NCBI RefSeq assembly: GCF_015689175.1
Contig: NZ_CP065047.1
Coordinates: 3,348,001-3,412,000 of the forward strand
Reading direction: 5' to 3'
Origin: Mycobacterium kubicae
Lineage (GTDB): Bacteria; Actinomycetota; Actinomycetes; Mycobacteriales; Mycobacteriaceae
Length of the DNA stretch: 64,000 nt
Made by a program: the position numbers and the translations under genes
Notes under the pieces: model-generated
Database searches by the model: none
What the model saw: only the letters and a program-made list of their open reading frames with translations
Told to the model about the DNA's origin: nothing
In this document: one piece after another, positions 18,905 to 29,594 of the stretch
Layout: every line of letters starts with the position of its first letter
How positions within the stretch are numbered: the first letter of the stretch is position 1

Positions 18905-20293
18905 CTACCGGGCCGCGGCCAGCAGTTCTTCCATTCCGACGGTGAACTCGTCAGCCATCTCCCACAAGTCGGGCAGCAAGTCGGGGCAGGAAATGAGCCC
19001 GACGTTCAGCCGGCCGTTCAAGGACATCACGGTGATGTTGAGCCCCGAGCCGTGGAAGATGGGCCCGAGCGGATACATCGCCTTGACCTCGCAGCCCAGC
19101 AGGTACAACGGCACCTGCGGGCCGGGCACGTTGGACACCACCAGGTTGTGCACCGGCAGGCTCTCGGTGAGCCGGGTGCTGGCGTAGACCCGCATCGCCA
19201 CGCCGAACACCGCGGGCGCCGCGAACTGGGTCCAGTCCTGCAGCAGTGTCGCGCCGATGGCCGAACTGTGTTCTTTGGCAACGGAATTGGCGTCGGCGAT
19301 CGCCTTCAAACGCTGCACCGGGTCGGCGATGTGGGATTGCAGGCTGGCGAACATCGCCGACACCTGGTTGCGGCCCGGACGGTCGGACTTGCCGTGCACC
19401 GACACCGGTACCGACGCCACCAACGAGGTTTCGGGCAACGAGTCGCGGTCGGAAAGGTAGTGCCGCAGCACCCCGGAGACCAGCGCCATCACCACGTCGT
19501 TGACCTTGACGTTGAACCGGTCCTTGACGGTCTTCACGTCTTGCAGGTCCAGATCGGCGTAGGCGATGTTGCGCCGGCCGGTCACCGAGGCGTTGAACAC
19601 GGTTCGCGGTGCGGAGAACGGTCGGGCCATGGCCTGGCCGTCGCGGGCGCGCAGCACCGTCTCGACCACCGACGACACCGTCTGCGGCACCATATTGGCC
19701 AAGCGCAGCGGTCTGGTGGCAAACCTGAGCAGGCCGCCACCGGCGATCCGCCAGCCGTTGGCGTCGCCGACACCGGCCACCGGCTCCGGCGCCGGCGCGT
19801 CGGGCTCGGTGGTGCACAGCTTCGACATCAAGTTGGCGCCGGTCACCCCGTCGACGCCGGCGTGGTGAACCTTGGTCATCACCGCCATACATTTCTTGTC
19901 CGGGTCGGCACCGGCGACGCCTTCGATCACCCACATCTCCCAGAGCGGCCGGCTGCGGTCCAGCGGCAGCGAGGCGATGTGTCCGCAAATCTCGGCGAGC
20001 TCCGTGCGCCCGCCCGGGGGCGGCAAGCCGATGCGGTGCAGATGGCGGTCGATTTCGAAATTGTTGTCGTCCACCCACACCGGGTGATCGAGGTTGAGTG
20101 GGCTGTTGGCAAGCTTTTCGCGAAACTCCGGCATGGCTTTGATGCGCAGGGACAGTGCTTCGCGCAGCCGATCGAAGTTGTAACCGCCCGGCATCGTGGT
20201 CGGGTCCAGCCCCATGATCGAGCAAACATGCATGGGCTGGGAGGGAGTCTCCAGATAGAGGAAGCTGGCGTCGAGTCCACTGAGCCGCTGCAT
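18905..20293 (-). CDS. Wax ester synthase/diacylglycerol acyltransferase (WS/DGAT)
   Basis: A 462-residue acyltransferase of the tgs family. The active-site motif HHAGVDG (family HHxxxDG) is near residue 143, and the N-terminal [12 protein letters not shown] and late [11 protein letters not shown] segments are diagnostic. These enzymes esterify acyl-CoA to diacylglycerol or fatty alcohol, making storage lipid. ATG 20293 gives the standard [11 protein letters not shown] start. It sits between caeA and panB, which I expect to be adjacent in M. tuberculosis, so it is probably an accessory insertion. It is divergent from panB by about 150 bp. Confidence 0.93.
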   Translation of the reverse strand: MQRLSGLDASFLYLETPSQPMHVCSIMGLDPTTMPGGYNFDRLREALSLRIKAMPEFREKLANSPLNLDHPVWVDDNNFEIDRHLHRIGLPPPGGRTELAEICGHIASLPLDRSRPLWEMWVIEGVAGADPDKKCMAVMTKVHHAGVDGVTGANLMSKLCTTEPDAPAPEPVAGVGDANGWRIAGGGLLRFATRPLRLANMVPQTVSSVVETVLRARDGQAMARPFSAPRTVFNASVTGRRNIAYADLDLQDVKTVKDRFNVKVNDVVMALVSGVLRHYLSDRDSLPETSLVASVPVSVHGKSDRPGRNQVSAMFASLQSHIADPVQRLKAIADANSVAKEHSSAIGATLLQDWTQFAAPAVFGVAMRVYASTRLTESLPVHNLVVSNVPGPQVPLYLLGCEVKAMYPLGPIFHGSGLNITVMSLNGRLNVGLISCPDLLPDLWEMADEFTVGMEELLAAAR

Positions 20294-20440
20294 CCGAAGA
20301 TGCTATGCCGACCAAGGGGGCGTGGGGACATCGAGCCGCACAATCTGGCAGAATGGCGGCGTCAGACGAACCCGGGGACCCACCGAGGAAACAGACTTCG
20401 AGGGCCACGAGGATCGACCCGACCACCCACGAGGACAATG

Positions 20441-21295
20441 ATGTCTGAGCAAAATCCCTATGGGGACACCCCTGCCGCCAGCGCGCCCGTCAGCCCGTCA
20501 CGGCCGAAGATTCGCACTCATCACCTGCAGAAGTGGAAGGCCGAAGGCCATAAGTGGGGCATGCTCACGGCCTACGACTACTCGACCGCCCGGGTCTTCG
20601 ACGAGGCAGGCATCCCGGTGCTGCTGGTTGGCGACTCGGCCGCCAACGTCGTCTACGGCTACGACACCACGGTCCCGATCTCGATCGACGAGCTGATCCC
20701 GCTGGTTCGGGGCGTGGTGCGGGGCGCTCCGCACGCGCTGGTCGTCGCCGACCTGCCGTTCGGCAGCTATGAGAGCGGCCCCGCCGCGGCGTTGGCCGCC
20801 GCCACCCGCTTCATGAAGGAAGGCGGCGCCCACGCCGTCAAGCTGGAAGGCGGTGAGCGGGTCGCCGAACAGATCGCCTGCCTCAGCGCCGCCGGCATCC
20901 CGGTGATGGCGCACATCGGCTTCACCCCGCAGAGCGTCAACACCCTGGGCGGGTTCCGCGTGCAAGGCCGTGGGGATGCCGCCGAGCAGACGATCGCCGA
21001 CGCCATCGCCGTCGCCGAGGCCGGGGCGTTTGCCGTGGTGATGGAGATGGTGCCGGCCGAACTGGCCACCCAGATCACCGGCAAGCTGACCATCCCGACG
21101 GTAGGAATCGGCGCCGGCCCCAACTGCGACGGTCAGGTGCTGGTATGGCAGGACATGGCGGGGTTGAGCAGCGGTAAGGCCGCCCGCTTCGTCAAGCGCT
21201 ATGCCGACATCGGCGGTGAACTGCGCCGCGCCGCAACGCAATACGCCGAAGAGGTGGCCGGCGGGGTCTTTCCCGCCGAGGAACACTGCTTCTGA
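20441..21295 (+). CDS. panB: 3-methyl-2-oxobutanoate hydroxymethyltransferase PanB
   Basis: A 284-residue enzyme with the PanB signatures [27 protein letters not shown], the glycine-rich [10 protein letters not shown] and the [15 protein letters not shown] region. It transfers a hydroxymethyl group from methylene-tetrahydrofolate to ketoisovalerate, the first step to pantothenate and CoA. Two adjacent ATGs (20438, 20441) are possible; 20441 has better spacing from GAGGA at 20431. A huge open frame reading through from 18611 is antisense noise over the two upstream genes. Confidence 0.96.
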   Translation: MSEQNPYGDTPAASAPVSPSRPKIRTHHLQKWKAEGHKWGMLTAYDYSTARVFDEAGIPVLLVGDSAANVVYGYDTTVPISIDELIPLVRGVVRGAPHALVVADLPFGSYESGPAAALAAATRFMKEGGAHAVKLEGGERVAEQIACLSAAGIPVMAHIGFTPQSVNTLGGFRVQGRGDAAEQTIADAIAVAEAGAFAVVMEMVPAELATQITGKLTIPTVGIGAGPNCDGQVLVWQDMAGLSSGKAARFVKRYADIGGELRRAATQYAEEVAGGVFPAEEHCF

Positions 21296-21397
21296 CCGGT
21301 CCGGCCAGCGCGCCGGTAGCGCGTAACCCTGGTATGGCACGCTATTGGGGCCCTTTCCCGATCCACGACCGCGGCCACGCGCTCTCACGGAGGCGAA

Positions 21398-22930
21398 ATG
21401 CCAGGAAAAGCGCCAAAGACGGCGCGCCATCTCGAGGTTGAGCGCAAGTTCGATGTCGGCGAGGCGGCGGTCTCGCCGTCGTTCGAGGGCATCGCCAGCG
21501 TGGCTCGCGTGGAGAGGTCCGCGGCGCAGGCGTTGGACGCGGTCTACTTCGACACCCCGGACCAGGACCTCGCGCGGCACCGGATCACGCTGCGTCGCCG
21601 CACCGGGGGCCACGATGCCGGCTGGCACCTGAAGCTGCCCGACGGGCCGGATTCGCGCACCGAGATCCACGCACCGCTCGGCGAGTCCGACGACGCCGAG
21701 GTGCCCGGTGAGCTGCGCGACGTCGTCGCCGCCATCGTTCGGGACCGCCCGCTGGAGCCGGTTGTCCGCATCACCACCCAACGCGAAAGCCAGGTGCTCT
21801 ACGGCGCCGACGGGGCCGCTCTGGCGGAGTTCTCGAACGATCACGTCACCGCCTGGTCGGCGGGCACGCCGGACGGCTCGGACTCCGGACCCGCCGAGCA
21901 GGAGTGGCGGGAGTGGGAGATCGAGCTCATCGAGGACGGGGGCGGGAATGGGACCGCCAATCGGGAGCTGCTGGACCGGCTGAGTAATCGGTTGCTCGAT
22001 GCCGGCGCCGCCCCGGCCGGCCATGGCTCGAAGCTGGCGCGGGCGCTGGGCCCGCCGACCAGCGACGTGGACCGTCCTCCTCCGCCGGCGGACCCGGTCC
22101 ATCGTGCGGTCGCCGAGAACATCGAGGAATTGTTGGTGTGGGATCGCGCGGTGCGCGCCGACGCCGAGGATGCCGTGCACCAGATGCGGGTGATCACCCG
22201 CAAGATCCGCAGCTTGCTCAAAGACGCCCAGGATTCGTTTGGCTCCTCGGATTGCACGTGGGTGCTCGACGAACTACGCGAGCTGGCCGCGGTGTTGGGC
22301 GTGGCCCGGGACGCCGAGGTGCTGCGCGACCGCTACCGGGCGGCCCTCGACCGGCTGGATCCGGCGCTGGTGCGCGGGCCGATTCGGCAGCGTCTGGTCG
22401 ACGGCGCGCAGCGTCGCTACGAGGTCGGGTTGCGACGGTCGCTGATCGCGATGCGGTCCAAGCGATACTTCCGGCTGCTCGACGCCCTTGAGGAGTTGGT
22501 GGCCGAAGCCCCGGCGGCCCCGACCGACCAGAAACCCGACGACACGACGTCGATCACCATCGACGCCGCCTACAAGGGCGTGCGCAAGGCCGCGAAGGCG
22601 GCACGGGCCGAAGAGGACGACCCCGACGAGGCGTTGCACCGAATTCGCAAGCGGGCCAAGAGATTACGCTATACGGCGTCGGCCACCGGAGCCGACGACG
22701 TGTCCCAGCAGGCGAAAGCGATCCAAGCGTTGCTCGGCGAGCATCAAGACAGCGTGGTCAGCCGCGAGCATCTGGTGCACGAGGCCGATGCCGCGCACGC
22801 CGCCGGCGAGGACACCTTCACCTACGGCTTGCTCTACCAGCAGGAGGCCGACTTGGCCGATGCCGCGCATCAGCAGGTGGACGCGGCGCTGCACAAGCTC
22901 GACAAGGCGGTTTCGAAAGCCCGCCGCTGA
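21398..22930 (+). CDS. CYTH and CHAD domain protein (Rv2226 type)
   Basis: A 510-residue fusion. The N-terminal CYTH (triphosphate tunnel) domain begins with the ExExK-type motif EVERKF (residues 14-19); charged beta strands line the putative tunnel. The C-terminal half, from about residue 225, is a CHAD domain of basic helices with repeated conserved His and Arg (AVHQMRVITRKIRS, ALHRIRKRAKRLRY). CYTH/CHAD proteins bind or hydrolyse polyphosphate or triphosphate compounds; exact activity is unproven. It lies between panB and rnpB as in M. tuberculosis. Confidence 0.9.
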   Translation: MPGKAPKTARHLEVERKFDVGEAAVSPSFEGIASVARVERSAAQALDAVYFDTPDQDLARHRITLRRRTGGHDAGWHLKLPDGPDSRTEIHAPLGESDDAEVPGELRDVVAAIVRDRPLEPVVRITTQRESQVLYGADGAALAEFSNDHVTAWSAGTPDGSDSGPAEQEWREWEIELIEDGGGNGTANRELLDRLSNRLLDAGAAPAGHGSKLARALGPPTSDVDRPPPPADPVHRAVAENIEELLVWDRAVRADAEDAVHQMRVITRKIRSLLKDAQDSFGSSDCTWVLDELRELAAVLGVARDAEVLRDRYRAALDRLDPALVRGPIRQRLVDGAQRRYEVGLRRSLIAMRSKRYFRLLDALEELVAEAPAAPTDQKPDDTTSITIDAAYKGVRKAAKAARAEEDDPDEALHRIRKRAKRLRYTASATGADDVSQQAKAIQALLGEHQDSVVSREHLVHEADAAHAAGEDTFTYGLLYQQEADLADAAHQQVDAALHKLDKAVSKARR

Positions 22931-22946
22931 GGGCGGTGGGTGAAGC

Positions 22947-23363
<417 letters not shown>

Positions 23364-23423
23364 GCGACGAACAACGCTACCCGCACCACCACGGCGGGGC
23401 CAGTTCGTCTCTATCGTGGACGG

Positions 23424-24134
23424 ATGGCCACGTGGGCAGCACGCGTCGACTCTGCCGACTGGGATCAGATCACCGCTGAGCTCAACGAGTACGGCGGAGC
23501 GCTGTTGCCCCACTTGATCACACCGACCGAGGCGGCGCGGCTGCGCGGGCTCTACTCCGACGACAGCCTGTTCCGGTCGACGGTCGACATGGCGCCGAAA
23601 CGCTACGGCGCCGGGCAATACCGGTATTTTCACGCGCCCTATCCCGAGCCGATCCAGCCGCTCAAACACGCGCTCTATCCCCGCCTCCTGCCGATCGCCC
23701 GGGATTGGTGGGACAAGCTGGGCCGAGAGGCGCCGTGGCCCGACACCCTCGACGATTGGCTGGCGGCATGCCATGCCGCCGGGCAGACGCGGTCCACCGC
23801 ACTGATGCTCGAGTACGGGCCCGGTGACTGGAATGCCCTACACCGAGACCTGTACGGCGAATTGGTGTTTCCGCTTCAGGTGGTGATCAACCTCAGCGAC
23901 GCCGGATCCGATTACACCGGCGGCGAATTCCTGCTCGTCGAACAACGGTTACGTGCGCAATCTCGCGGCACCGCAACACAATTGCCGCAGGGACACGGGT
24001 ACGTCTTCACCACCCGCGAGCGGCCGGTGCGATCGGCACGGGGCTGGTCGGCGGCACCGGTGCGCCATGGCGTGTCGACGGTGCGCTCCGGCCGACGCTA
24101 TGCCTTGGGTCTGATCTTTCACGACGCCGCCTGA
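23424..24134 (+). CDS. 2-oxoglutarate/Fe(II)-dependent dioxygenase (Rv2227 type)
   Basis: A 236-residue protein with a double-stranded beta-helix Fe(II) site: HRD in NALHRDLYGE (His-x-Asp pair) and a distal His in PVRHGVSTVRSG, followed by the Arg that would bind 2-oxoglutarate. The sequence resembles prolyl-4-hydroxylase-like or AlkB-fold oxygenases; its substrate is unknown. Start ATG 23424 (MATWAARVDS) lies just beyond the divergent rnpB promoter; an upstream frame into rnpB is rejected. It is convergent with the RNase H/phosphatase gene. Confidence 0.85.
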   Translation: MATWAARVDSADWDQITAELNEYGGALLPHLITPTEAARLRGLYSDDSLFRSTVDMAPKRYGAGQYRYFHAPYPEPIQPLKHALYPRLLPIARDWWDKLGREAPWPDTLDDWLAACHAAGQTRSTALMLEYGPGDWNALHRDLYGELVFPLQVVINLSDAGSDYTGGEFLLVEQRLRAQSRGTATQLPQGHGYVFTTRERPVRSARGWSAAPVRHGVSTVRSGRRYALGLIFHDAA

Positions 24135-24186
24135 CGGTTCTGTCACAACCGCCACAGCAGTCTCTCCCTCGGGACATCACCGATGT

Positions 24187-24242
24187 GCCCGCCTCCGAGC
24201 GACAAATACAGCGCCGCCCGGTGTTGTCGCTGTGAGGCGGGC
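24187..24242. terminator. Long hairpin between convergent genes
   Basis: GCCCGCCTC (24187-24195) pairs with GAGGCGGGC (24234-24242), and inside it AGCGACAA (24198-24205) pairs with TTGTCGCT (24224-24231), leaving a 2-nt internal loop and an 18-nt loop. It lies in the 165-bp gap between two convergent genes and could end transcripts from both sides. There is no U-tract. Confidence 0.6.
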
Positions 24243-24299
24243 AAAAAGTGCACCAGCCTGCGCAGGGGCCAATGTGGCCCATGTGACCAGGCCCGCTCG

Positions 24300-25415
24300 C
24301 TAGAGGTACGCGGTCTGGTTCACCAGCCGCACCGACGACGCGCCGTCGGGATAGAACTCGGCGATGCTCAACGACGCCAGATCCAGATGCAGGCGGTACA
24401 GCACCTCGGGACCGACATCCAGGGCCATGCGCAACAACATCTTGATCGGCGTGACGTGGGAGACCACCAGCACCGTCTTGCCGTCATGCGCCTCGACAAT
24501 TCGGTCGAGGCCGCGGCGTACCCGACCCAGCACGTTCTCGAAGCTCTCACCGCCGGGCGGGGTCGCGGTGGTGTCACGCAGCCAGCGCCGATGCAGCTGC
24601 GGATCCCGTTCGGAGGCTTCGGTGAACGTCAACCCCTCCCAGGCGCCGAAGTCCGTCTCGATCAGGTCGTCGTCGACCGTCACGTCCAGCCCTAGCGCGC
24701 GAGCGGCGGCGGTGGCCGTGTCGTAGGCGCGCTGCAACGGTGAGGACACCACCGCGGCGATGCCGCCGCGCTCGGCCAGATAACGCGCCGCCAGATCCGC
24801 TTGTCGCCTACCGACATCGGTCAGTTCCGGATTGCCGCGCCCCGAATAGCGGCGTTGCGCCGACAATTCGGTCTGTCCGTGGCGCAACAGCAGCAACCGG
24901 GTGGGAGTACCGCGCGCGCCGGTCCAGCCCGGCGCCTTCGGCGACTCTATTTCTACGGTCTTGTCCACGACCGTGATCGGTCCGTCGGCTCTCTGGCCGT
25001 CGATCTTGGTCTCAGCCGCGGCGTCCATCGCCTCGTTGGCCAACCGATCGGCATATGAGTTCTCCGCCCGTGGCACCCACGCATAGTTGATCCGGCCGAA
25101 CCGGGAGGCCAGTGCGCGGGCCTGGGCGTGTAGCGCAATCAGGTCGGGGTGTTTGACTTTCCAGCGCCCGGACATCTGCTCGACCACCAGCTTGGAGTCC
25201 ATCAGGACCCGCACCTCGGTGGCGCCCAGGCGCCCGGCCTCCTCCAAACCGGCGATCAGACCCCGGTACTCGGCGACGTTGTTCGTCGCCCGACCAATCG
25301 CCTGCTTGGCCTCCGCCAGCACGGTCTGGTGGTTCTCGGTCCACACCACCGCCCCGTAGCCGGCCGGGCCCGGATTGCCTCGTGATCCGCCGTCGGCCTC
25401 GACCACCACCCTCAC
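24300..25415 (-). CDS. Bifunctional RNase H / acid phosphatase (Rv2228c type)
   Basis: A 371-residue fusion. Residues about 1-135 form an RNase HI domain (VEADGGSRGNPGPAGYGAV and the later ASRFGRINYAWVPRAENSYAD, split here by about 90 residues), which cuts RNA in RNA-DNA hybrids. Residues about 165-371 form a histidine phosphatase domain with LLRHGQTELS, the phospho-His motif, annotated in relatives as alpha-ribazole phosphatase (CobC-like activity in B12 synthesis). GTG start overlaps the stop of the upstream zinc-ribbon gene (GTGA, 25412-25415). Last gene of a four-gene overlapping operon. Confidence 0.94.
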   Translation of the reverse strand: MRVVVEADGGSRGNPGPAGYGAVVWTENHQTVLAEAKQAIGRATNNVAEYRGLIAGLEEAGRLGATEVRVLMDSKLVVEQMSGRWKVKHPDLIALHAQARALASRFGRINYAWVPRAENSYADRLANEAMDAAAETKIDGQRADGPITVVDKTVEIESPKAPGWTGARGTPTRLLLLRHGQTELSAQRRYSGRGNPELTDVGRRQADLAARYLAERGGIAAVVSSPLQRAYDTATAAARALGLDVTVDDDLIETDFGAWEGLTFTEASERDPQLHRRWLRDTTATPPGGESFENVLGRVRRGLDRIVEAHDGKTVLVVSHVTPIKMLLRMALDVGPEVLYRLHLDLASLSIAEFYPDGASSVRLVNQTAYL

Positions 25416-26149
25416 TGGTCAAACCCCTTGACCCGCAACAAGATCGCCCCGCACTCCGGGCAGCGCACCACCTCGTCCTCGGCGGCAGCGGTGATACGGG
25501 CCAGCTCGCCGCGGCCAATCTCGATGCGGCAGGCACCGCAGCGGTGTCCCTGCAGCGGCCCCGCACCCGGCCTCCCGCCGGCGCGCAGCCGTTCGTACAG
25601 CGACGCCAAGTCCGAGTCCAGCGACGCGGCCAACTCGTCGCGCCGCGCCGACTGTTGGGTCCTGGTCTGCTCGATCTCTACCAGCGCATCGTCCAGGGCC
25701 TGTTGCACGCCGGTCAATTCGGCTTGCAACCCCTCGATCATGGTCACTTCCGCACTCTGCTGCGCTTGAAGCTCTTCGCGGCGCTCCATGATCTCCAGCA
25801 GCGAGTCCTCCAAGGTGGCCTGACGCCGCTGCAGCGTCTCGAGTTCGTGTTGCAGATCCGAAAGCTGCTTGGCATCGGTTGCTCCCGACGCCAGCAGCGC
25901 CCGGTCGCGGTCTTCGCGCTTGCGCACGGAATCGATCTCGGCCTCCAAACGTGCGACCTGCCCATCCAGATCCGCTACCGCGATCCGCACCGCGGCCAGC
26001 CGGTCGCTGGCCGAATTGTGTTCCGCTTGAACGCGTTCGAAATCGGCGCGCTGCGGCAGATGGCTGGACCGGTGCGCGAGCCGGGATAGCTCCGCATCCA
26101 ACTTGGCCAATTCCAGGAGCGAGCGTTGTTGTGCGACGTCGGCTTTCAT
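25412..26149 (-). CDS. Coiled-coil protein with C4-type zinc ribbon (Rv2229c type)
   Basis: A 245-residue protein. Most of it (about residues 10-185) is heptad-rich coiled coil; the C-terminus has a zinc ribbon with Cys pairs in CGACRIEIG and CPECGAILL. This is the PF02591-type architecture next to Nif3-like genes in actinobacteria. It may act as a scaffold or nucleic-acid-binding adaptor; function is not established. Both ends overlap neighbours by 4 bp (ATGA at 26146-26149 and GTGA at 25412-25415). Confidence 0.9.
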   Translation of the reverse strand: MKADVAQQRSLLELAKLDAELSRLAHRSSHLPQRADFERVQAEHNSASDRLAAVRIAVADLDGQVARLEAEIDSVRKREDRDRALLASGATDAKQLSDLQHELETLQRRQATLEDSLLEIMERREELQAQQSAEVTMIEGLQAELTGVQQALDDALVEIEQTRTQQSARRDELAASLDSDLASLYERLRAGGRPGAGPLQGHRCGACRIEIGRGELARITAAAEDEVVRCPECGAILLRVKGFDQ

Positions 26150-27297
26150 CGTTGATCTCCGCTGTCAGTCTTTCGGGAATGGCAAGCCAGGTTCCACGGA
26201 TCGGTACGGATGCTGCACACGCGCACCGGCAGAGCGTCCCCGAAGCGGGACCGCAGCAGGCCGGCCGCTTGCTCGCACCAGGGGAACTCACTGGCCCAAT
26301 GCGCGACGTCGATCAAGGCCACCGGCGAAGCGCGGCCATGCTCGTCGGCGGGATGGTGGCGCAGATCCGAGGTGACATAGGCCTGCACGTCCACAGCGGC
26401 CACCGCGCTCAGCAGCGAATCACCCGCGCCGCCGCAGACGGCGACCCGCGACACCGACAACTCCGGATCACCCGCCGCCCGCACCCCCCAAGAGGTCTCG
26501 GGCAGCGCGGCGCCCACCCGGGAGACGAAGGCGTGCAACGGCTCTGGCTCGGGCAGACTGCCGATGCGGCCCAATCCGGTGTCGGCCGGCGGCGCTACGA
26601 GCGCGAAGATGTCGAAGGCCGGCTCCTCGTACGGGTGCGCTGCGCGCATCGCCGCCAACACACGCGCCCGCGCTCGCGCCGGTGCCACCACCTCGACCCG
26701 GTCCTCGGTCACCCGCTCGACGCTGCCCACGCTGCCGATCGCCGGCGAGGCGCCCTCCTGGGGCAGGAACTGCCCCGTCCCACTCACGCTCCAGCTGCAG
26801 TGCGAGTAATCACCGATGTGCCCGGCGCCGGCGTCAAAGATCGCCGCCCGCACCGCGTCTGCGTTTTCGGGCGGCACGTAGATGACCCACTTGTCGTATT
26901 CGGCCGAACTGGGCGCAGGGTCAAGCACCGCTTCGACGGTCAAGCCCAGCGCTGCCGCGAGCGCGTCGGATACGCCGGGTGACGCCGAGTCGGCGTTGGT
27001 GTGGGCGGTGAACAGCGCTCGGCCGGTTCGGATCAAGCTGTGCACCAGCGCGCCTTTGGCGGTGTTGGCCGCGACCGTGTCGACCCCACGTAGCAGCAGC
27101 GGATGGTGGGCCAACAGCAGGCCACCGTCGGGAACTTGGTCGACGACTTCGGGCGTCGCGTCGATGGCCACGGTCACTGAATCCAGAACTTCGGTGGGGT
27201 CGCCGCAGACCAGTCCGACCGAGTCCCACGCCTCGGCCAGCCGCGGCGGATACGCCTCGTCCAGCACCTCGATCACTTCGGCCAGCCGCACACTCAC
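26146..27297 (-). CDS. Nif3-like dinuclear metal-centre protein (Rv2230c type)
   Basis: A 383-residue Nif3/YbgI/DUF34 protein. The N-terminal half has [12 protein letters not shown], which supplies metal-binding His residues, and the C-terminal half has the second metal-binding segment [14 protein letters not shown]. The middle carries the CutA-like insertion domain ([14 protein letters not shown]) seen in longer members. Function is debated (GTP cyclohydrolase-like or metal handling). GTG 27297 is chosen as start since it overlaps the cobC stop (GTGA, 27294-27297) and gives [12 protein letters not shown]. Confidence 0.92.
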   Translation of the reverse strand: MSVRLAEVIEVLDEAYPPRLAEAWDSVGLVCGDPTEVLDSVTVAIDATPEVVDQVPDGGLLLAHHPLLLRGVDTVAANTAKGALVHSLIRTGRALFTAHTNADSASPGVSDALAAALGLTVEAVLDPAPSSAEYDKWVIYVPPENADAVRAAIFDAGAGHIGDYSHCSWSVSGTGQFLPQEGASPAIGSVGSVERVTEDRVEVVAPARARARVLAAMRAAHPYEEPAFDIFALVAPPADTGLGRIGSLPEPEPLHAFVSRVGAALPETSWGVRAAGDPELSVSRVAVCGGAGDSLLSAVAAVDVQAYVTSDLRHHPADEHGRASPVALIDVAHWASEFPWCEQAAGLLRSRFGDALPVRVCSIRTDPWNLACHSRKTDSGDQR

Positions 27298-28328
27298 GCT
27301 GCTGCAATCCCCTCTACCAGCTGCCGCCACTCCGGCCGCACCGCCGCCCGCAGGTACTGTTCGTCCAGGCCCACGAACGTGTCGCAACGACGGACGGCAA
27401 TCCCTTTGTCTGCCAACACTTTTCTCACCAATTCACCGTCGGGCACCCGAAACAACACAAACGGCGCCCGGCCGTCGACCACGTCGGCGCCGACGGCTTG
27501 CAATCCGGCCACCATCTCGGCTCGCACCTGCGTCCGGTGTACGGCGTCGGCTGCGGCTTGGGCGACGGCGTCCGGTGCACAGCAGGCCGCGATGGCCGTC
27601 AATTGCAGCGTTCCCACCGGCCAGTGCGCGCGTTGGCAGGTCAGCGCGGCCAGCACGTCGGGTGAGCCGAGCGCGTACCCGACCCGCAACCCGGCCAGCG
27701 CCCACGTTTTCGTCAGGCTGCGCAGCACCACGACGTCGGGCAACCGTTCACCGGCCAGCGACTCGGGTTCTCCGGGGACGGCGTCGGCGAACGCTTCGTC
27801 GACCACCACAATGCGGCCGGGGCGGCGCAGCGCCAGCAGTTGCTCGCGCGTGTGCAGCACCGATGTCGGGTTGGTCGGATTGCCCACGACGACGAGGTCG
27901 GCGTCTTCGGGCACCTGCGCTTGATCGAGGGTGAACGGGGGGTCCAGAACGACGTGGTGCACCGGCACGCCGGCCATGCCGAGCGCCACCGCAGGTTCGG
28001 TGAAGGACGGCGCGATCAGCGCCGCGCGCGCCGGGCGCAGGTTGCTCAGCAGCGCGAAGCCCTCCGCGGCCCCGGCCAACGGGACTACCTCGGCGCGGTC
28101 GCGGCCATGCCGCGCGCCGACCGCGTCCTGCGCCGCGGCAACATCGTCACCGCTGGGATAACGACCGAGGTCGGGCAACCGCGTCGCCAACCGCTGCACC
28201 AGCCACGACGGGGGTTGCGCATGCCGGACGTTGACCGCGAAGTCCAACATCCCGGGCGCGGCGTCTTGATCACCGTGATACCGCGCCGCCGCCGGGCGAA
28301 TCGACGCGCGATGATCCAGACCGGCCAT
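27294..28328 (-). CDS. cobC: Aminotransferase CobC / threonine-phosphate decarboxylase-like
   Basis: A 344-residue fold-type I PLP enzyme with [18 protein letters not shown] and the Schiff-base Lys in [16 protein letters not shown]. It is annotated as CobC (Rv2231c) in mycobacteria, supplying aminopropanol phosphate for cobalamin, and lies near cobD (30.4 kb). Start ATG 28328 leaves a 56-bp divergent promoter gap to ptkA. It heads the overlapping operon down to the RNase H/phosphatase fusion. HisC-like aminotransferase activity is an alternative. Confidence 0.9.
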   Translation of the reverse strand: MAGLDHRASIRPAAARYHGDQDAAPGMLDFAVNVRHAQPPSWLVQRLATRLPDLGRYPSGDDVAAAQDAVGARHGRDRAEVVPLAGAAEGFALLSNLRPARAALIAPSFTEPAVALGMAGVPVHHVVLDPPFTLDQAQVPEDADLVVVGNPTNPTSVLHTREQLLALRRPGRIVVVDEAFADAVPGEPESLAGERLPDVVVLRSLTKTWALAGLRVGYALGSPDVLAALTCQRAHWPVGTLQLTAIAACCAPDAVAQAAADAVHRTQVRAEMVAGLQAVGADVVDGRAPFVLFRVPDGELVRKVLADKGIAVRRCDTFVGLDEQYLRAAVRPEWRQLVEGIAAA

Positions 28329-28384
28329 CAGTGAAACACTAGTGCGCCGCAGCGAAGGCAAGGCATGGGGAGTAATCGACGACA

Positions 28385-29104
28385 ATGGAAGCCGTGACAG
28401 GTTCGATCGCGCAGCAAGCTGAGCGCCCAGCGCCGCCCGGCGACGACGACGGCTGCCCAGCCCCCCAACTGGTGATCTTCGATCTCGACGGCACACTGAC
28501 CGATTCGGCGAAGGGCATCGTCGCCAGCTTCCGGCATGCGCTCATGGAGATCGGCGCTGCCATACCCGAGGGTGACCTGGTCGCCCAGATCGTCGGCCCG
28601 CCGATGGACGACACCTTCCGGTCGATGGGTCTCGGCGAGCGCGCAGAGGACGCGATCGCCGCCTTCCGAGCCGAATACGCGGCGCGCGGATGGGCCGTCA
28701 ACACCGTTTTCGACGGAATCGCGCCGCTGCTGGCCGACCTGCGCGCCGCCGATATCCGGTTGGCGGTGGCGACCTCCAAGCTGGAGACCACCGCGGTGCG
28801 CATCCTCGCGCACTTCGGCTTGGACCACCACTTCGAGGTGGTGGCCGGTGCCGCGCCCGACGGATCGCGCAAGAGCAAGGTCGACGTGCTGGCGCACGCG
28901 CTGGAGCAGCTCGCCCCGCTTCCCGAGCGCGTGCTCATGGTCGGTGACCGTAGCCACGACGTGGCGGGGGCCGCCGCGCACGGCATCGACACGGTGGTGG
29001 TCGGGTGGGGGTACGGGCGGGCCGACTTCGCCGACCCCGTCGGCCTGACCGGTGTCACACACGTGGAGACGGTCGAGGAGTTACGGAGGGCATTGGGTGT
29101 CTGA
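28385..29104 (+). CDS. ptkA: HAD-fold protein tyrosine kinase PtkA
   Basis: A 239-residue HAD-superfamily protein with the DLDGTLTDS motif (Asp33 and Asp35), a C1-type helical cap, the conserved Lys in SRKSKVDVL and the GDRSHDVAGA acidic motif. It has the domain layout of phosphoglycolate phosphatases. In M. tuberculosis its orthologue autophosphorylates on Tyr and phosphorylates the phosphatase PtpA. It overlaps ptpA by 8 bp, supporting that partnership. Confidence 0.92.
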   Translation: MEAVTGSIAQQAERPAPPGDDDGCPAPQLVIFDLDGTLTDSAKGIVASFRHALMEIGAAIPEGDLVAQIVGPPMDDTFRSMGLGERAEDAIAAFRAEYAARGWAVNTVFDGIAPLLADLRAADIRLAVATSKLETTAVRILAHFGLDHHFEVVAGAAPDGSRKSKVDVLAHALEQLAPLPERVLMVGDRSHDVAGAAAHGIDTVVVGWGYGRADFADPVGLTGVTHVETVEELRRALGV

Positions 29105-29594
29105 AGGTAGACCGCTGCACATCACGTTCGTCTGCACCGGCAACATCTGCCGCTCCCCGATGGCGGAGAAGATGTTCGCCCACCAGATCGAACAGCGCGG
29201 TTTGGCGAACGCGGTGCGGGTGACCAGCGCGGGCACCGGGAACTGGCATGTGGGTCAGTGCGCCGACGAACGCGCCAACCGGGTGTTGCGCGCCCACGGC
29301 TACCCCACCGAGCATTGTGCGGCACAAGTCGACGACGACCACCTCGCGGCCGACCTGGTGATTGCGTTGAGCCGCAACCATGCCCGGCTGTTGCGTGAGA
29401 TGGGCGTCGACCCCGACCGGATCAGGATGCTGCGTTCGTTCGATCCCCGCTCGGGGAGCTACGTGCTCGATGTCGACGACCCCTATTACGGCGACCACGA
29501 GGACTTCGAGCAGGTGTTCACCGTCATCGAGGCCGCCCTGCCCGGCCTGCACGACTGGGTCGACCAGCGACTGGCTGCGAACGGGTCTGGCTGA
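29097..29594 (+). CDS. ptpA: Low-molecular-weight protein tyrosine phosphatase PtpA
   Basis: A 165-residue secreted-type LMW phosphatase. The P-loop is CTGNICRS with nucleophile Cys13 and Arg19; the general acid is the Asp of DDPYYGD near the C-terminus. In M. tuberculosis PtpA enters the macrophage cytosol and blocks phagosome acidification. Start GTG 29097 is set by the mycobacterial N-terminus (LHITFVCTGN). It overlaps ptkA by 8 bp and its stop overlaps the surf1 start as TGATG. Confidence 0.95.
   Translation: MSEGRPLHITFVCTGNICRSPMAEKMFAHQIEQRGLANAVRVTSAGTGNWHVGQCADERANRVLRAHGYPTEHCAAQVDDDHLAADLVIALSRNHARLLREMGVDPDRIRMLRSFDPRSGSYVLDVDDPYYGDHEDFEQVFTVIEAALPGLHDWVDQRLAANGSG

Noticed and set aside
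18611..20440. Very long plus-strand open frame (894 codons) ending as PanB
   Set aside because: It runs antisense over the WS/DGAT gene and the start of caeA; composition is Arg/Gln/His-rich noise until the PanB start at 20441.
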